The position numbers and the translations under genes are program-made. A model generated the notes under the pieces. That model was not told the DNA's origin, did no database searches, and saw only the letters and a program-made list of their open reading frames with translations. A stretch of DNA of 64,000 nt, taken from NCBI GenBank assembly GCA_009767595.1, contig VSDK01026215.1, positions 34,912 through 98,911 on the forward strand, written 5' to 3'. Position 1 is the stretch's first letter; the number at the start of each line of letters is the position of its first letter. The DNA comes from Symbiodinium kawagutii. Taxonomy: Eukaryota > Sar > Dinophyceae > Suessiales > Symbiodiniaceae. Shown here one piece after another: positions 50,360 through 62,547 of this stretch.

Positions 50360-52500
50360 GACAAAGACGGAGAGGTACGGAGGCTCTCAGAGAACCAGTG
50401 CTACTGAGATGCACATGAATTGAGCCCATCCAAAATCCATGAATTGAGGAAGACACTGGGAGAACCCACGGTGGGCACCCCTCGGTGAGGGGAAGCTCTG
50501 CCGGCGAAGCGGTTGAGGCCACAGGGACGAGAGCCGTAGCACGGCGAGGAGATGGCACAGCTCTTGCGGCTGCATGTGACGGCCCTAAACAGACAGCAAG
50601 TTGAAGTCACCCGTAGCTACGGACCTTTAAAGGGCCAGGAAACCCTGCGCAGCCGCGGCCGAGAAAAAGCCCGGTCTCGCATGACAATGGTCTCCTCGTT
50701 GGACACTCCACCATTTCTGAGGGGATCGGTGGATCCCTTCAAGGTCTTCAGACGAAGGGAAGGACTATGTCAGGGTAGCCTCAGAAGCCTCAAGGCTTTG
50801 GGATCCTCAGTTGACGCCCAGCCTCAGCACAACCTCTGAACAGCGTCCGACATAGTGAGGCACAGTTAGCATAAGTTAACCCCAGCAAGTTAGTAACATC
50901 ATGACCAGAAACGATGGCAGAAAACTGCTGGAGCCAGGAGTCTCAGAGACAACGTCGCGAACCCTTGGAGGGTCTGCGGTCCATCAACAGCTGACTCCAA
51001 CTCAGCAGAGGCAGACGCAACCGGAAGCAACTGGGGCCCCACCTTCACTCCTTGCCGCAGAAAGCTGAAAGTTGGACAAGGAGGCAGAGGTGACACAGCA
51101 ACACAGGCAGAGGTGAGCAGAAGGAAGAACTACCAAGTGGACCAAAGGACCAAGCACGGCACGAGCACCAACCCCGAAGCCAACAAAGTGGTATGGAAGC
51201 ATTGGAAAGCACTGGAGACCAAATCCAAAACCCACGAAAGGGTGAGCCAGTAGTCGGCCTAGCATGCAAGGATGCATGTGCTTGAGCACTTCACACAAGC
51301 ATGGATGTTTGCATATTGCTTGAGCTGAGAAATATGGTGTGAATGTCAATAAATGTGGATACATACATGTATACGACCATTTATGACCATTATACACACA
51401 TGCATGTATGCAAATCTTCACAGCATGTTTTATCTGTATCAAGCATATGGGTGTGTGCAACAAGCACAACATAAACCACGCGTGATCAGGACTCGCCCCG
51501 CAGGATGATCAGCTGGACGCTGGTTGCTGATGAGCTGCCCATAGAGCTTGGCGCCACCCTGCGCAATCTTCGCATCTGCGTCCAGTCCAGGTCATACCTG
51601 CGCTGGTGATCAACTGGAAGATTCGCATCTGAGGATAGGCTTTCCTTTGAACCAACAGGATCAATCCTGGGATCCAAATCCTATGATTGGCATGGCGCAA
51701 CTTCTTTTCCAACACACAAGAAGCCTGCCACGTCCAAGAATTTATATTGGCCGTCCTCCAAAATCTTCACGAACCTCATATTGGGGACCAAAACTGATGC
51801 ATTACCCATAGGTTGCCATGGGTCATTTGGGGGCGAGGACTCACCACTTGGTACAGTCCCCGGCCTTCAGCACATTGAGAGCATGGCGTATCCACCAGGC
51901 CACCACGGCAACTGCCAGGAGTACCACCCGGGCAATACTTGGGCTCAGGACATCGGAAAACCTCGGGGACAGTGGGAAATCACCACCATCGCCAAAGTGG
52001 TTCACCAGGTGTTCCCTGCTCATAGATCACGACCAAAAATATTGCAGGTGTCAAACTTGCATTTTTCTGTGCTGCCGAAAGACATTAGTAGGATTCGCCG
52101 TGGTGGAAAAGAAGCCTTCGCGGATAACTGGGGTATACATTGGCCCATTATCGCTTTTGCCACGTTCCAAGTCAGCCTCAGCTGCGGGCAAAGTTCTCAA
52201 CTCCTGAGCATCCCTTTGGTGTGGACATCCACTGACTGAAGTCAGATGTAGTCACAAAAATACTAAAAGGACAAAATCCTCATTCGTTCCCAACTTTTCT
52301 TGTCATGCTCTTTCTTGGTGAAAACAACTGGCTGCATGGCAGGACAACAGCCTGCTGCATCATGATCCATCATGTTGCGTATCAATGTACCCAGCAAAAC
52401 AGTCAACGCACCATTGCGGAATTTCAGACCATCCTTCACCGATCAACCCCAGGAACACAGCATTTTCGAATGTCTTACGATTCTCAGCTGGAGCTTAGGT
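50360..52500. other. No gene firmly recognised
   Basis: GC-richer host sequence with open stretches on both strands but no recognised domain. Minus-strand pieces near 51480-51680 and 51840-52020 could be small exons of the receptor-like gene. This cannot be supported further. Confidence 0.35.
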
Positions 52501-52589
52501 TTGAGTTCAAGTTTTTTGAGCTGATCTAGTGGATTGAATTCAAAGTTTCAAGTACCGACAATGGCGTCAGTTTCAGGATCCACCCTGAC

Positions 52590-52730
52590 ACTAAGTTGTC
52601 GATGTCAAAGCAGCCAGCTGCGAAAGAGGAGGGCATGTCATTCCCTCGCTGCACTTGACACATTCGAAGCCTCCTGGGCTGGTCACATTGCTCCAACGAA
52701 ACCTTCCGGGGAATTCGAGCTGACAGTTTA
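52590..52730 (-). CDS. Receptor-like gene, exon candidate 7 (Cys-rich module)
   Basis: Minus frame includes 'GGFECVKCSEGMTCPPLSQL', matching the 'C-x-x-C-P-x-G-M-x-C-P' segment near the end of the Cys-rich region in this protein type. Confidence 0.45.
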
Positions 52731-53119
52731 CCCAACAGTGTGGCTGCTGCATCTTCAAGCAGAAACAGCCAATGGTCTTTCTGCGAATGACAATGATACT
52801 AAGGATACATAGACAAGCCACAATCCTATTGGTTTTACATGATCAGTACCACGATATTTTGGGCAGCACGAATCTGCTGAGCAGGAATCTTAATCTCACC
52901 TCATGGGGTCACAAGGACGAATGGCTTGGGACTCTGCGACATTGGCCCATAAAACACGGCTGCATTGCTTGCATGCGTGTGTGTGTGTGTGTAATGCTAC
53001 ACAAACACATGCTACGCACAACACTTCCAGATTGTATCACCTCAGACTTCATTGCATTACACGTACATGCAAAAACTGAATTAAAAGAATATCAAATATA
53101 CATGTTAACATACAGAATG

Positions 53120-53165
53120 ATAGGTGTAAGCATATATACATATATATATATATACACAACTATGT
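53120..53165 (+). repeat. (TA)n microsatellite
   Basis: Run of 'atatacatatatatatatat' flanked by 'tacacac' words. Confidence 0.9.
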
Positions 53166-53181
53166 ACACACAAATGTATAG

Positions 53182-53625
53182 TTACACATATGTCGGAATA
53201 GTCAATCGTGAGCAATTCCTCCATCTCACTGATCTGAGGTCAGACATCACACACTGTTGGTCAAGGTTTTGTTCCAGGTTTTCGTTGCAAGCGCCCTTGG
53301 TTTCTACTAACAGTCGCAGCTGGTCTTGCAGCCCAAGTTCCTGTCCGGTCGATGTCAATGAAATCCTTCGGACAACCACAGTCGCTTTCTGCCACTGCGC
53401 CTCAAATGCTGACTGCAAAGAGTGACTGCCAACAGAGTGCTTAGATTTCTTGGCCAACAGAGTACTCTTTGACATTCCATGACTATTTTCTGCTTCTGCA
53501 TAAAACACTTTCAGTTTTCCATTGACAGCTTCGCGGTCATATCCCACCATCCTGATGTTGAGGCAAGCTGCCAAAGCCAAGGGTGTTCGTGCCTTCAGGG
53601 CATGCAGTGCAGGCTTCTTGGCCAT
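53182..53625 (-). CDS. Open segment of unknown function between Cys-rich exons
   Basis: 147 codons open on the minus strand, with 'LALAACLNIRMVGYDREAVN', 'GKLKVFYAEAENSHGMSKST' and 'VRRISLTSTGQELGLQDQLR'. Amino-acid use looks coding and it lies in line with the neighbouring exons, but I do not recognise it. Confidence 0.4.
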   Translation of the reverse strand: MAKKPALHALKARTPLALAACLNIRMVGYDREAVNGKLKVFYAEAENSHGMSKSTLLAKKSKHSVGSHSLQSAFEAQWQKATVVVRRISLTSTGQELGLQDQLRLLVETKGACNENLEQNLDQQCVMSDLRSVRWRNCSRLTIPTYV

Positions 53626-54199
53626 GCAGGTCCTCGAACAACAGGAGCAATCGATCTACAAATTCCACAGTTGGTTGTTGTAACCAGGCTTATTCATATT
53701 AGTGCTTGTCAAGGGCTGATAATCTTTACTAATGGTTGATTAGTGGTTAATTAGCATTCATGACTTGTTAATAATGGTTAAGTGTCCCATCTGAACATCC
53801 ACGGCTAGCGCAACAGGCAGATGTAAACTAGGCAAAAGGAAAGACACCCGAACAAAACAATCCGAAAAGGGGTGTCCAGGATACCCGTATGTGCCCATGT
53901 GTCTGTACAAAATGACACCAGTTTGGTCAAAGGAAAAGGGCGAGCATGAGATGTTTTCTCCATCAAAATAAGAAACAGCAAAACAGACTTCTCTCTGACT
54001 GTGCCTGCTCCTGCATCTCCCAAGCCTGCCTTTACTCCTGCTTCCAACATTCCTGTTTCTGCTCCTACTATATACTCCTACGACTCCTGCTTCTGCTGCT
54101 ACTGCTGTACCACTACCACTACCACTTCACCAAGCTGATCCTCAGTCCACCGGCTCCCATGTGGTTCAACAAAAATCATCAGATTTGGGCGGCACCCCA

Positions 54200-54330
54200 A
54201 CACAAATGGATCTTGCAACAGGACGACAGAATCGATTCATCCCGGTGTCCTGATAGAAACCAATATCACAGCGCTTGCATTCCATGCTTTGAACTTCATC
54301 CTGGTATTCACCTATGGCGGCATGTCGAGC
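54200..54330 (-). CDS. Receptor-like gene, exon candidate 6 (Cys-rich module)
   Basis: Contains 'MECKRCDIGFYQDTGMNRFC', the same C-x-x-C-x-x-G-(F)-(Y)-Q...C module. Ends uncertain. Confidence 0.5.
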
Positions 54331-54739
54331 CAAGAACAAGTCCACCAGTCCAACATAAGACCATAGCCCTGGCGGTATCCACGAAACTGATTTTCTTGCT
54401 GAAATGTTCATTGCTTAGGAGGGCAACGGGGTGCAAGATCAGTGGGGAAGCAGCGGCCACATGTGCTGTTGATTGAGCCGCTCTACTGCCAAATGCACGA
54501 AATGATCCACCAGAAATTATGAACTGCTGGAGGACCAAAGAGAGGGGATATGGCGAAGGGTTCAACACTATTCAATAGCACCCCCCGGTTGAACAATATT
54601 CCACGACTACTCTCTCTAAAGCAGTAACAACAATAGGAAAATTGGAGCCCTCCATTCTTTGGAAAGAGGTTTACGAGACATACCATCAGTGATCCTGTTC
54701 GGGGAAATGAGGCGCACATGGGTCCTGACATTTAGAAAC

Positions 54740-54950
54740 TTTTACCACATCTGCACGGCTGCTTCCCTCCCACGGTGTCACACCTGGCTTGCATGGCTTG
54801 CAGCTGAGAGATGCCCCAGAGCTCTGGCTGGTTCCCTTGCCACAGGGCAAACAAATGTAGGTCTGTCCGCTCGCTCCTTCGCCATCCTCCAACTTCTCCG
54901 AGAATTTCCCTGGTGGACAAGCCTCGCAGCACGGGATGATTTCCTTCCGG
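54740..54950 (-). CDS. Receptor-like gene, exon candidate 5 (Cys-rich module)
   Basis: Minus frame gives 'CCEACPPGKFSEKLEDGEGA' then 'YICLPCGKGTSQSSGASLSC' and 'KPCKPG', two ephrin-receptor-like C-x-x-C-x-x-G-x-(F/T) modules. Confidence 0.6.
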
Positions 54951-55099
54951 TGAAATCATGGTGTCTATCTGTGAATAGATAGAATACCAATTTTGGACCA
55001 TCCCTGAGCTTTGTAAATAGAACGATTGACTTGACTTGATTAATAGGGATACTCCACTCAGTCCATTCCCATTCCGCTACATTGGAATGACCATGCTAT

Positions 55100-55647
55100 T
55101 TCCTTTGGGAAGCCTGGCACACGATCTTGTTGGTGGCATTGACTCTCTGGTCCGTGAAATCTTCAAGCACCGAATCATAGAGTCCGAAGCCCGGATAACA
55201 TTCGCTCTCATCTGGGATCCACGCTTGCCACAAGTGTCGGTTAGCCTTGATCCATCTGCAAGTCACATTTTCCCAGGTGTCATCAGTACTTTTCTGATCC
55301 AGCAGCATGGCATTCATCTCACCAACGGGCAAGTCCACTTTGTCAGCAAAGCTCACAACGATGGGAGCCAGCAGTTCTAGGTCTTGACTGACGATGGTGT
55401 TGATTTGGGTTACTGAACTGGCTGAAGCATAGTAATTATTTTGCCTCTCCCGAGGGTCGTACTTGGGGAATTTCACCATCAAAGGTGCAAGCTCAAGGAA
55501 GGTTGGATCTGGAAGCCACCAATAAAACGCGACGTCTCCAGACAGTGGAATAGTGGTGTAGTCTTCCCATGATGCGGCCACGGCAATGGCCACCGGCATG
55601 TTGTGAATGGTGAACTGGACAGGGCATTCCAAGGTGGATGAGCACAA
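55100..55647 (-). CDS. Receptor-like gene, exon candidate 4
   Basis: Open for 183 codons: 'MPVAIAVAASWEDYTTIPLS', 'VAFYWWLPDPTFLELAPLMV', 'EMNAMLLDQKSTDDTWENVT', 'CRWIKANRHLWQAWIPDESE' and 'CYPGFGLYDS'. The YWW-PDPTF and WIPD...C.PGFGL strings mark the end of the substrate-binding domain before the Cys-rich modules. Confidence 0.6.
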
Positions 55648-55799
55648 GGTTTCTGATTGATTGGATGGGTTGACTCAGTTCACTCCTAGCATTTCCAGGG
55701 TTTCTTTCTTTGGTGTTTCCCACAAACCATATCAAACCGTCGGGACCATCCCCAACTTAGGGGTGACGAAAGCATGGCAAGTGGTTAGTGGATCCCTAC

Positions 55800-55970
55800 G
55801 GGGCGCGCGAGAGGAGGAACCTGCAGCCCGCCTTCTGCATGAAGTCTTCCTGACCCCAACCGTTGCCTGCTGTGATGTAAGGAACACATCGCGTTGGGTT
55901 TGCCCTGCAGCTCGGCGCTGTCCAGAAGAAACCATCATCGCATCTGGCAGAATAGAGATCCTGATGGTTT
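55800..55970 (-). CDS. Receptor-like gene, exon candidate 3
   Basis: Minus frame gives 'ARCDDGFFWTAPSCRANPTR' and 'CVPYITAGNGWGQEDFMQKA', a Cys-containing stretch that follows exon 2 in this protein type. Confidence 0.5.
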
Positions 55971-56109
55971 TCAATGGTTAACCCTGGTTAATTAGTGGTG
56001 AATAATCGTTAATAATAGGGAGACAATCTCCAACAATGATGGTTAATTGGTGGTCAACAATGGTCAAACAAGAAAGACCACTGAGACAGAAGACATGTGC
56101 AGCCAAGTA

Positions 56110-56500
56110 TCTGCAGCGACGTTGATGACAACCCCCTCGAGGTCCCCTGTGTAGCGCACATGGCGTCTCATAATAACATCGCTCATCATCACCAAATCTG
56201 ACCTGTTGCAAGGTGCCAGCTTGGACGTGTCGATTGACGAGATAGGTCTGAAATACTTCCAAGGCTGCTTCCAGGAAGCATTCCAGTTCTTGAAGAATTG
56301 CAATGCCAGACCCTCTGTTGAGTATGCATCGTCCCGAGACCCCCCAGGGATAAACATCGAAGCAGGTCCCGTGTAGCCCATTGAGCCCAGATCCTTCGGG
56401 GCCATGGAGGCATACGTGGACTGAATGTAGTTCCAATCAGCAGGGTAGCCCTTCCAAACCTCGAACCCCACATGATACCGAGTGGCCTCAGCGGTTGCGG
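56110..56500 (-). CDS. Receptor-like gene, exon candidate 2 (OpuAC-like part)
   Basis: Open minus frame with 'VGFEVWKGYPADWNYIQSTY', 'APKDLGSMGYTGPASMFIPG', 'GLALQFFKNWNASWKQPWKY' and 'RRHVRYTGDLEGVV'. This is the most recognisable piece of the OpuAC-like domain, with aromatic residues that in bacterial relatives line the ligand site. Exon ends approximate. Confidence 0.55.
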
Positions 56501-56939
56501 GAACAGAAGTGTCGCTTTCTCGACTGCAGCTCTGCGATTTAAGATGAACCCCAGTTGGGCAATTTTGGTATTTGGCCATTTTTCCCGCAAAATCAAGTTC
56601 GGTTTCAGGAATTGCAAAGCTTGTGAGGAGAAGGAAAGACCAAGCTCAACATGCAGTGGATCTTGCAGCTTGGATTGGTTTTGAGGGATACCAAGAGAAC
56701 AGCAAATGTTGCACCTCGCAACAGCATGGTCTCCCATATCTTCAGCACACAGCTGTCCTGTAGTTCTAGATTGATGGATGTTCGATGTTCCCATGATGTA
56801 GGCATTTTGTTTGACAATAAGGTAGACCTCTCAACAGGTGGTGTCATAAGAAGTTATTCGTTACTAGTCGGTCCTGATAGTTATCGATGCTCTGGGCGAT
56901 AAAACTGAGGCTTGATTGAACGACAAACACCAAGCGTCA

Positions 56940-57165
56940 CAAAGAAACCCACACACAAAGACGTATCGAAGATTCCCTGTCTAGTCACGCCTTGCATGCA
57001 GCCACGATCTAGATTGTTGTTATAGGTGCGGCATCCTGCAATTCCGTAGTAATGAGCCACAGCTCCCGAAGCAATGTCACCAAGGTTGAAGGTCGTGTTG
57101 TAGCCCAACACCTCCTCAAGGCCACTGGTTTGTTGGTCACAGGTTGTCCCAAGCCTTCTGAGTTG
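56940..57165 (-). CDS. Receptor-like gene, exon candidate 1 (OpuAC-like part)
   Basis: Minus frame gives 'LEEVLGYNTTFNLGDIASGA' followed by 'VAHYYGIAGCRTYNNN', a start typical of the substrate-binding region of these dinoflagellate proteins. Boundaries approximate. Confidence 0.45.
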
Positions 57166-57249
57166 AATCGATTCGAAATTGAGAATTCGCGAAGTGTGAA
57201 CAAAGTACTCATGGTGAAAGCTCCAGGAAAAACGAATATCATTGATATG

Positions 57250-58040
57250 GATGTATAGAGATATAAATATACAGTCTTTTTTCTCCTCCTAATAATGGGC
57301 TGGCAGATTTGGTAGGCGAACGTGCTCTACAAAAGAGCGAGGCCTCAACCCCCCCCAGCTCCTCAACGAGAGTAGCGCCCAGGATGTTGGATGCATAAGA
57401 GGCGGCCCAGGCGGCAATCAAGAAGCCCACCGGATAGGTCTCGCCATTGGCATTCACCTTGCCGACTGCAGCTACCAAGAAAGAAAAGTCTTGAGAAAAG
57501 TGTTGGATGCAGCTACCTTTCAGGGTGCAGTAATAAGTATGTATATACTACCCAAGGTAGCTACCTTTCAGGTCCCCACATTTTCCAAACGACGAACAGA
57601 GCTCTGCAGCTCAGTGACCAAGTTCTGCCGTTGCGACGGCGGAATGGCATCTGGCAAACAGCTTCCAGCAGCGGGCACGAGGAATCCTGGGTGCCGCGTC
57701 GCGATCCGGGCGATTCATGCGTTCAAGCCCTAGCTGCAACCTTCATCGACTACAGTAGTTGATCAACTCTGCTTTGTGAAGCTCAAATTCAGCAAAAGAA
57801 TTTGGCATCTCTCATTCTCCCGAGTTTCGGCGCTACCCTCAGTCATTTTTTGCAATCTCCAACGAACTGACAATACCGGGAGGTGCGGTGATCGAAGCAA
57901 AACCAAACAGTTGATCGAGGGACAAAGAATCAGCAAACCAGCCTCTTTCTTCACATTTCATCTTAATCATCTAAATCCATAACATGAAGAACGGATTAAC
58001 ATAGGTTGACACATATGTTAACTCTGGTTAACTACTCGTT
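57250..58040. other. No gene recognised
   Basis: Host sequence. 'gctacctttcag' occurs twice near 57507 and 57560. Confidence 0.35.
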
Positions 58041-58088
58041 ATTAATTAAGCACCGTGGGAATGAGAATGTGCAAATCATGACTAATGT

Positions 58089-58460
58089 TCACATTGAACA
58101 AGTTGAGAGATAGCCACTTCCAAGCCAAGACTCCAAACACGATACTAAGCATGCCTTGCCGACTGTCAGGCCAAAGATCCTGACTTGCCGACCATTCAAC
58201 GTCCACCGTCCCTTTGGGCGCGGCGCTGGTTTTGTTAGCATAAATTGCTGCGGTTTGAGGATTTTCATCACTTTGGCAAGCTGGCAATGCACATCCCTGA
58301 AGTGTAGATGTGCTGCAAAATTATCCCCGAAGAAAGAGATTTCAGAGATGCCGGTTGCGATGTAGCCCGACAAACCAAAAAACAAGTTCACTCGCACTTC
58401 TTCACCCATGAATACGTTTCCAGAAACCTGCTGACACCATGCCATGACCTTCATTGACAT
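58089..58460 (-). CDS. Candidate exon of unknown function
   Basis: Minus frame open for 123 codons with 'VFMGEEVRVNLFFGLSGYIA', 'TGISEISFFGDNFAAHLHFR' and 'DVHCQLAKVMKILKP'. Composition looks coding, possibly extracellular. It lies about 1 kb upstream of the first OpuAC-like exon on the same strand, so it may be an N-terminal exon of that gene or a separate gene. Confidence 0.35.
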   Translation of the reverse strand: MSMKVMAWCQQVSGNVFMGEEVRVNLFFGLSGYIATGISEISFFGDNFAAHLHFRDVHCQLAKVMKILKPQQFMLTKPAPRPKGRWTLNGRQVRIFGLTVGKACLVSCLESWLGSGYLSTCSM

Positions 58461-58916
58461 TGCAAAGCATTGCTATGCTTTATTGGTAAAAACATGGCTA
58501 TATCTTCGCAGGAATGTCAGAAAGTTGGCTAACTGTCGCTACGAATGTTTCACTGCCAGCACACCCCGTGCAGTTGCTGAAGACCAGTCTTCACTCGTCC
58601 AACCTTTCACAATGGCATCGTCTCAAGTTTGCCCGGTGCGGTCACAAATGTGGAAGCAAACATGGCGAAAAAAATCTGCCAACGTTTCCAACAAAATTAC
58701 TTTCTTGGAAAATCTGAACTGCAATCAATTTCCGCAAATATCTAATTTGTCCAATTTTTCGCCGGAACAAGACAAAATCATTGCTTGCCAAACCACCGAA
58801 AATTACCGGAAACCACATAGTTTGTCAATCTCGTTTTGCAACCTTTGCCCAAGCTGCGAAACGTTGGGGCCTCCCACGACACCACAACCCCATTGCGCAA
58901 AATTGAAATTCTTATT

Positions 58917-59692
58917 CCTGACAAAACGGCACACAGTTCACTCAGCATGGAAAGCAGCATTTTGTTCCTTTTGAGAATTGGGGTCAATCTTTGGCCGCGC
59001 TGTCACGGCTAAGGGTGAGGCACCTAGACTGTGACAGAAACTTGATATACATAGAAAGATGCACAGACCCATGAATAACTGAAACTTACGTCACAGACGT
59101 GTGAATGATGCACGTCACTTGACGCATGTATCATGGGGAAGCCTCGAACTGAAAAGTCCCAAGCAAAGTCAAATGACTGAAACCTCGCAAATTGTACTCA
59201 TGAAAAAAAAAGTTGGGTGAAAAACCAGCAAGAGAAAATTCAAAGTTAGGTCGATCACGTGATTGGGGACACTTGTCGTTTGGACACTTATCCAAAAAAG
59301 ATGTTCCCAAGATCACTTGATCAAGGGTGGGAGAGGTCAGGACGAAAAAAATATGTCACTTGACATGCAACATGCATTCCCATCACATGATGTGCATTTT
59401 GGCTCTTGAGCACTTGGTCCTTGAGCCGCCCTGCAGGGCGATAGGATGACTTGACTGCTGCAGTGAAAAGAAACTCAAGGACAAGGGAAACTACCTTACT
59501 TAACTGTTCACTTTGTGCACTTCAAAAATTATCACTCTTTCATCTGGTGTGTCTTGTGAGAAAAACTTCATCATGCAGGCATGAGTTGCGTCTTATTCCC
59601 TTGACAAAACGGCACCCAGTTCACTCAGCATGCACAGCAGCACTTTTTTTCTTTTGAGAATTGGGGTCAATCTTTGGCCGCGCTGTTTGCCC
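58917..59692 (+). repeat. Dispersed direct repeat, about 90 bp, two copies
   Basis: 58917-59008 and 59601-59692 share 'gacaaaacggcac', 'agttcactcagcatg' and 'cttttgagaattggggtcaa'. The copies flank a region with no recognised gene, and the second abuts the 3' end of the RT/RNase H relic. Confidence 0.85.
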
Positions 59693-61135
59693 TGTGTTTT
59701 GGGCTGCATTGACCCATACGTCCATTACACTCAAGCACCTGAATAGTTCGGCGCATTCTCTTGTGGACGGTTCGTCAGCAAGGTTTGATTGGCTAGGCAT
59801 TCGCTCCAGCCAAACATGGCAACGGACCTCCTTCTCTGTTTCGTAGAACGCTTCCACAAGGCAACTCCAAAAATCATTCTACGAATACTCTTTGATGAGA
59901 TTGTTCCTGGCTGTTTCATTGTCAGAGAAAATGACTATGCGTTTTGCCTTCAAAATGCTCTTCCACACCGTAGTCGCTACCAAAATTGCTAATTTCCAAC
60001 TCCAGTATAGCTGTCTCTTTGTCTCCTGCTTTGACTAAGCAAAGAAGATGTTCAGGCACTTGTTCACTGCAAAAACTTATGAGATGCCCAGGGCTATCGA
60101 TGCACAAACCTCCAGTTCCAGAATAGCCTCGAATGAAGCATCCACATACACATGGACGCGATCGGACAAACCGTTTGAAATCTCTCTGGGCTCGTTTTCT
60201 GACGGAGCACTTCACAAAGATTCAAAATTTCTTTTTGGCTTTGTCGGCCAGCAGCTACTCACCTCAGGCGACGTGGGCGTTCAGCTCCTTCAAGCTTTTC
60301 CGAATCGACCTTCCGAAGAATTGGGCGCTGGCAAATTGCAGTTTGCCTCTAAGGCGCTCACCATCCTTTCTGGGCAAATGTCCAGGGTCCACGATCTGCG
60401 TCAACTTGTGGGTTAATTTTTCAGCTCTTTCTGCTGCGCTCGTTACATACACCTGCCCCAGCCTTGAGCTGCTGAGGCCCAAACGAATTAGCACGACCCT
60501 ACACACTGAGTCGAAAGGCAGAAGCTTGTCTTCAGACAACTTCCATCCCAGGAAAGAGAACATGGCCGAAATGCAAAGAACTGTGTGCTTTGAAAACATC
60601 CCCTCACTCAGACTGAGGAAGTCGTGATAGTACGCGGGCCACGCCAACTTCAGCTTAGCATTTCTGACCGCCCACAAAGCCACAGAGACTCTAAGGAAAG
60701 CTGTCACGGAGGCAACGGAGCCAAAACGCAAGACTTTCTGACGAAACACTTCGGCCCTTTCGTTGCGAGGGCAGTACACTGCTAAATAAGCATCCCTGTT
60801 ACAAGCACTGTCGGACAGAGGAATTGGTTGGTACGCATCAAACAAGTCCCAGCGCTTGGCTGTGAGGTCTGATCGTTCAGGCCTGTCAGCGCTGGCGTTG
60901 CGCCAACACGCTACCATCGAAGCAATGTCGTCAATCGCGTGGACAATTACTCTTTCAGTCTGGGTCACAAATTGACTGACCATGTTGGCTTTGTAGTCGT
61001 CTATGGGCCTGATCTTGTTCTTCTGGCGAACAGGGAAACGTTTTGTGAGCAACGAGTCAATCGGAAGAGAGTCTAGGCTTACGAGCTCGATACAACACGC
61101 CCCCGATTCCTCACTCGCTTTACCTGATAAAACTG
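59650..61135 (-). pseudogene. RT/RNase H retroelement relic
   Basis: A reverse transcriptase occupies 61135-60264: 'KNKIRPIDDYKANMVSQFVT', 'RWDLFDAYQPIPLSDSACNR', 'QKVLRFGSVASVTAFLRVSV', the palm motif 'AYYHDFLSLS' (usual Y-F-D-D), 'FSFLGWKLSEDKLLPF' and thumb-like 'GERLRGKLQFASAQFFGRSI'. An RNase H-like region follows with frame breaks, ending in 'WLERMPSQSNLADEPSTREC' at about 59790-59730. This RT type is common in dinoflagellates and looks DIRS-like or related. The H in the catalytic pair and the broken frames indicate a dead copy. Confidence 0.75.
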
Positions 61136-61139
61136 TTCA

Positions 61140-62540
61140 TTCCAGCTATCCTGAGGGAAATTTCGGAAGGAACCAGCTAGGTTCGATTAGTCTTTCGCCC
61201 CTATACCCACGTACGACGAACGATTTGCACGTCAGTACCGCTACGAGCCTCCATCAGAGTTCCCCCTGACTTTGTCCTTCGCAGGCATAGTTCACCATCT
61301 TTCGGGTCCGAACACACATGCTCAAACTCAAACTTCTCCTACAATACTTGATCGGTCGGTTGCCGGCGCAAAATCGCAGCAATCACCTTCATCGCGCCGT
61401 TAGGCTTGCTACCCAAGAACTTGCAGGCGCGCTAGACTCCTTGGTCCGTGTTTCAATACGGGTCGAAAAAAACCATTGAGCCAACCAGCCTCCCCTGTCT
61501 GAGTCCCCTAGCAACCCGAAGAAGCACCCCACAGATGCAACTTGTGAGCTGAAGGCCGTCCTCAAACAGACGTGGCAAGTGACGCGCAAGCTAAGAAACA
61601 CTGCGGGCAACCGTTCACACATGAGCACAACGCTCTCGCTGTCACGCGCAAAGCTTACGAACGCCTGCAGCAATCTCAGCAAGATCTGTGGTTCCATTCG
61701 CTTCCTTTTCGGCGCTTTCAAACACTTTTAACTCTCTTTCCAAAATCTTTTTCATCTTTCCCTCATGGTACTTGTTCGCTATCGGGTCTCAAGCCCCTAT
61801 TTAGCTTTAGATGAAATTTACCACCTTATTTACGCTCCAATTCCAAGGAGCGTGACTCTGAGAACAAGGGCTGTGGACAGCGGACATTGCGCGAAACGCA
61901 AGATTCTCACCTAGACGCACGCTCCATTCCAAGAGTCTTACGCGCAAGCCGCCGATAGCACCTTGCCTGAGTGAAATTTCGCAACCCAAAGTCAGCACCG
62001 AGAAAACCTAAGTACAAACCCTGTCCAGTTGCAAGTTTACTTACACAGTCCCAAGTTAAGACTCTCCCTAAACAAGTGAGCAAAGTCCCAAACACCCAGG
62101 CGGTCAGACAGACACTCGGACAACACAATTTTTTTTCTTGAGCCAACGCAGAGTAGCGCAGCGGTCTCTTCAGTTCAGCGCTAACCAGGGGTTAGACACA
62201 CAGCTTCACAAGGACAAAGTAAGCTTGCTTACTTTGGACTAGAGCAAACTGAATTCCTGGCTTCTCGTATTGAAGCTATTTCTTACACCATCCAAAACTA
62301 ACTTCACACTGGCTTCCAAACGTCACAAACTCCAACTTAAACAATTCTCTTCTCTACAAAAACGTTACACCGTGGAAAAACTATCACACACGATCACTTG
62401 AGACGATCTACACAACTAGCACTGTTCCACTGGTCAAACTCTTCACTGGCATCATTAGGTCGCTCTACGCAGGGTTAACCTTTCACACCCCCTTTCGAAC
62501 TAGAGATGCCCTCACGCAAAAAACTCACGCACAAAACTCG
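61140..62540. other. No gene firmly recognised
   Basis: Perhaps 5' sequence of the RT relic (a minus open frame at 61721-61389 has no recognised domain). The rest has no coding signal I trust. Confidence 0.35.
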
Positions 62541-62547
62541 GCTGACT

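Larger units (their letters stand above)
47930..57240 (-). other. Probable multi-exon receptor-like membrane protein gene
   Basis: Ordered minus-strand exons suggest a gene with an N-terminal OpuAC-like substrate-binding region (57.2-55.1 kb), ephrin-receptor-like Cys-rich modules (54.95-52.6 kb) and a C-terminal multi-pass membrane region (48.9-47.95 kb). This composite is an expanded protein type in dinoflagellates, as I recall it. Introns, start, stop and continuity across the scaffold gap at 50089-50288 cannot be settled from sequence alone. Two or more tandem genes, or a pseudogene, are possible. Confidence 0.5.

Noticed and set aside
50032-50423. Open frames running through the N block
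   Set aside because: They consist largely of undetermined residues.
59385-59410. Possible dinoflagellate spliced-leader relic ('gcattttggctcttgag')
   Set aside because: Only a partial match to the leader I remember, with an internal mismatch and no downstream gene.
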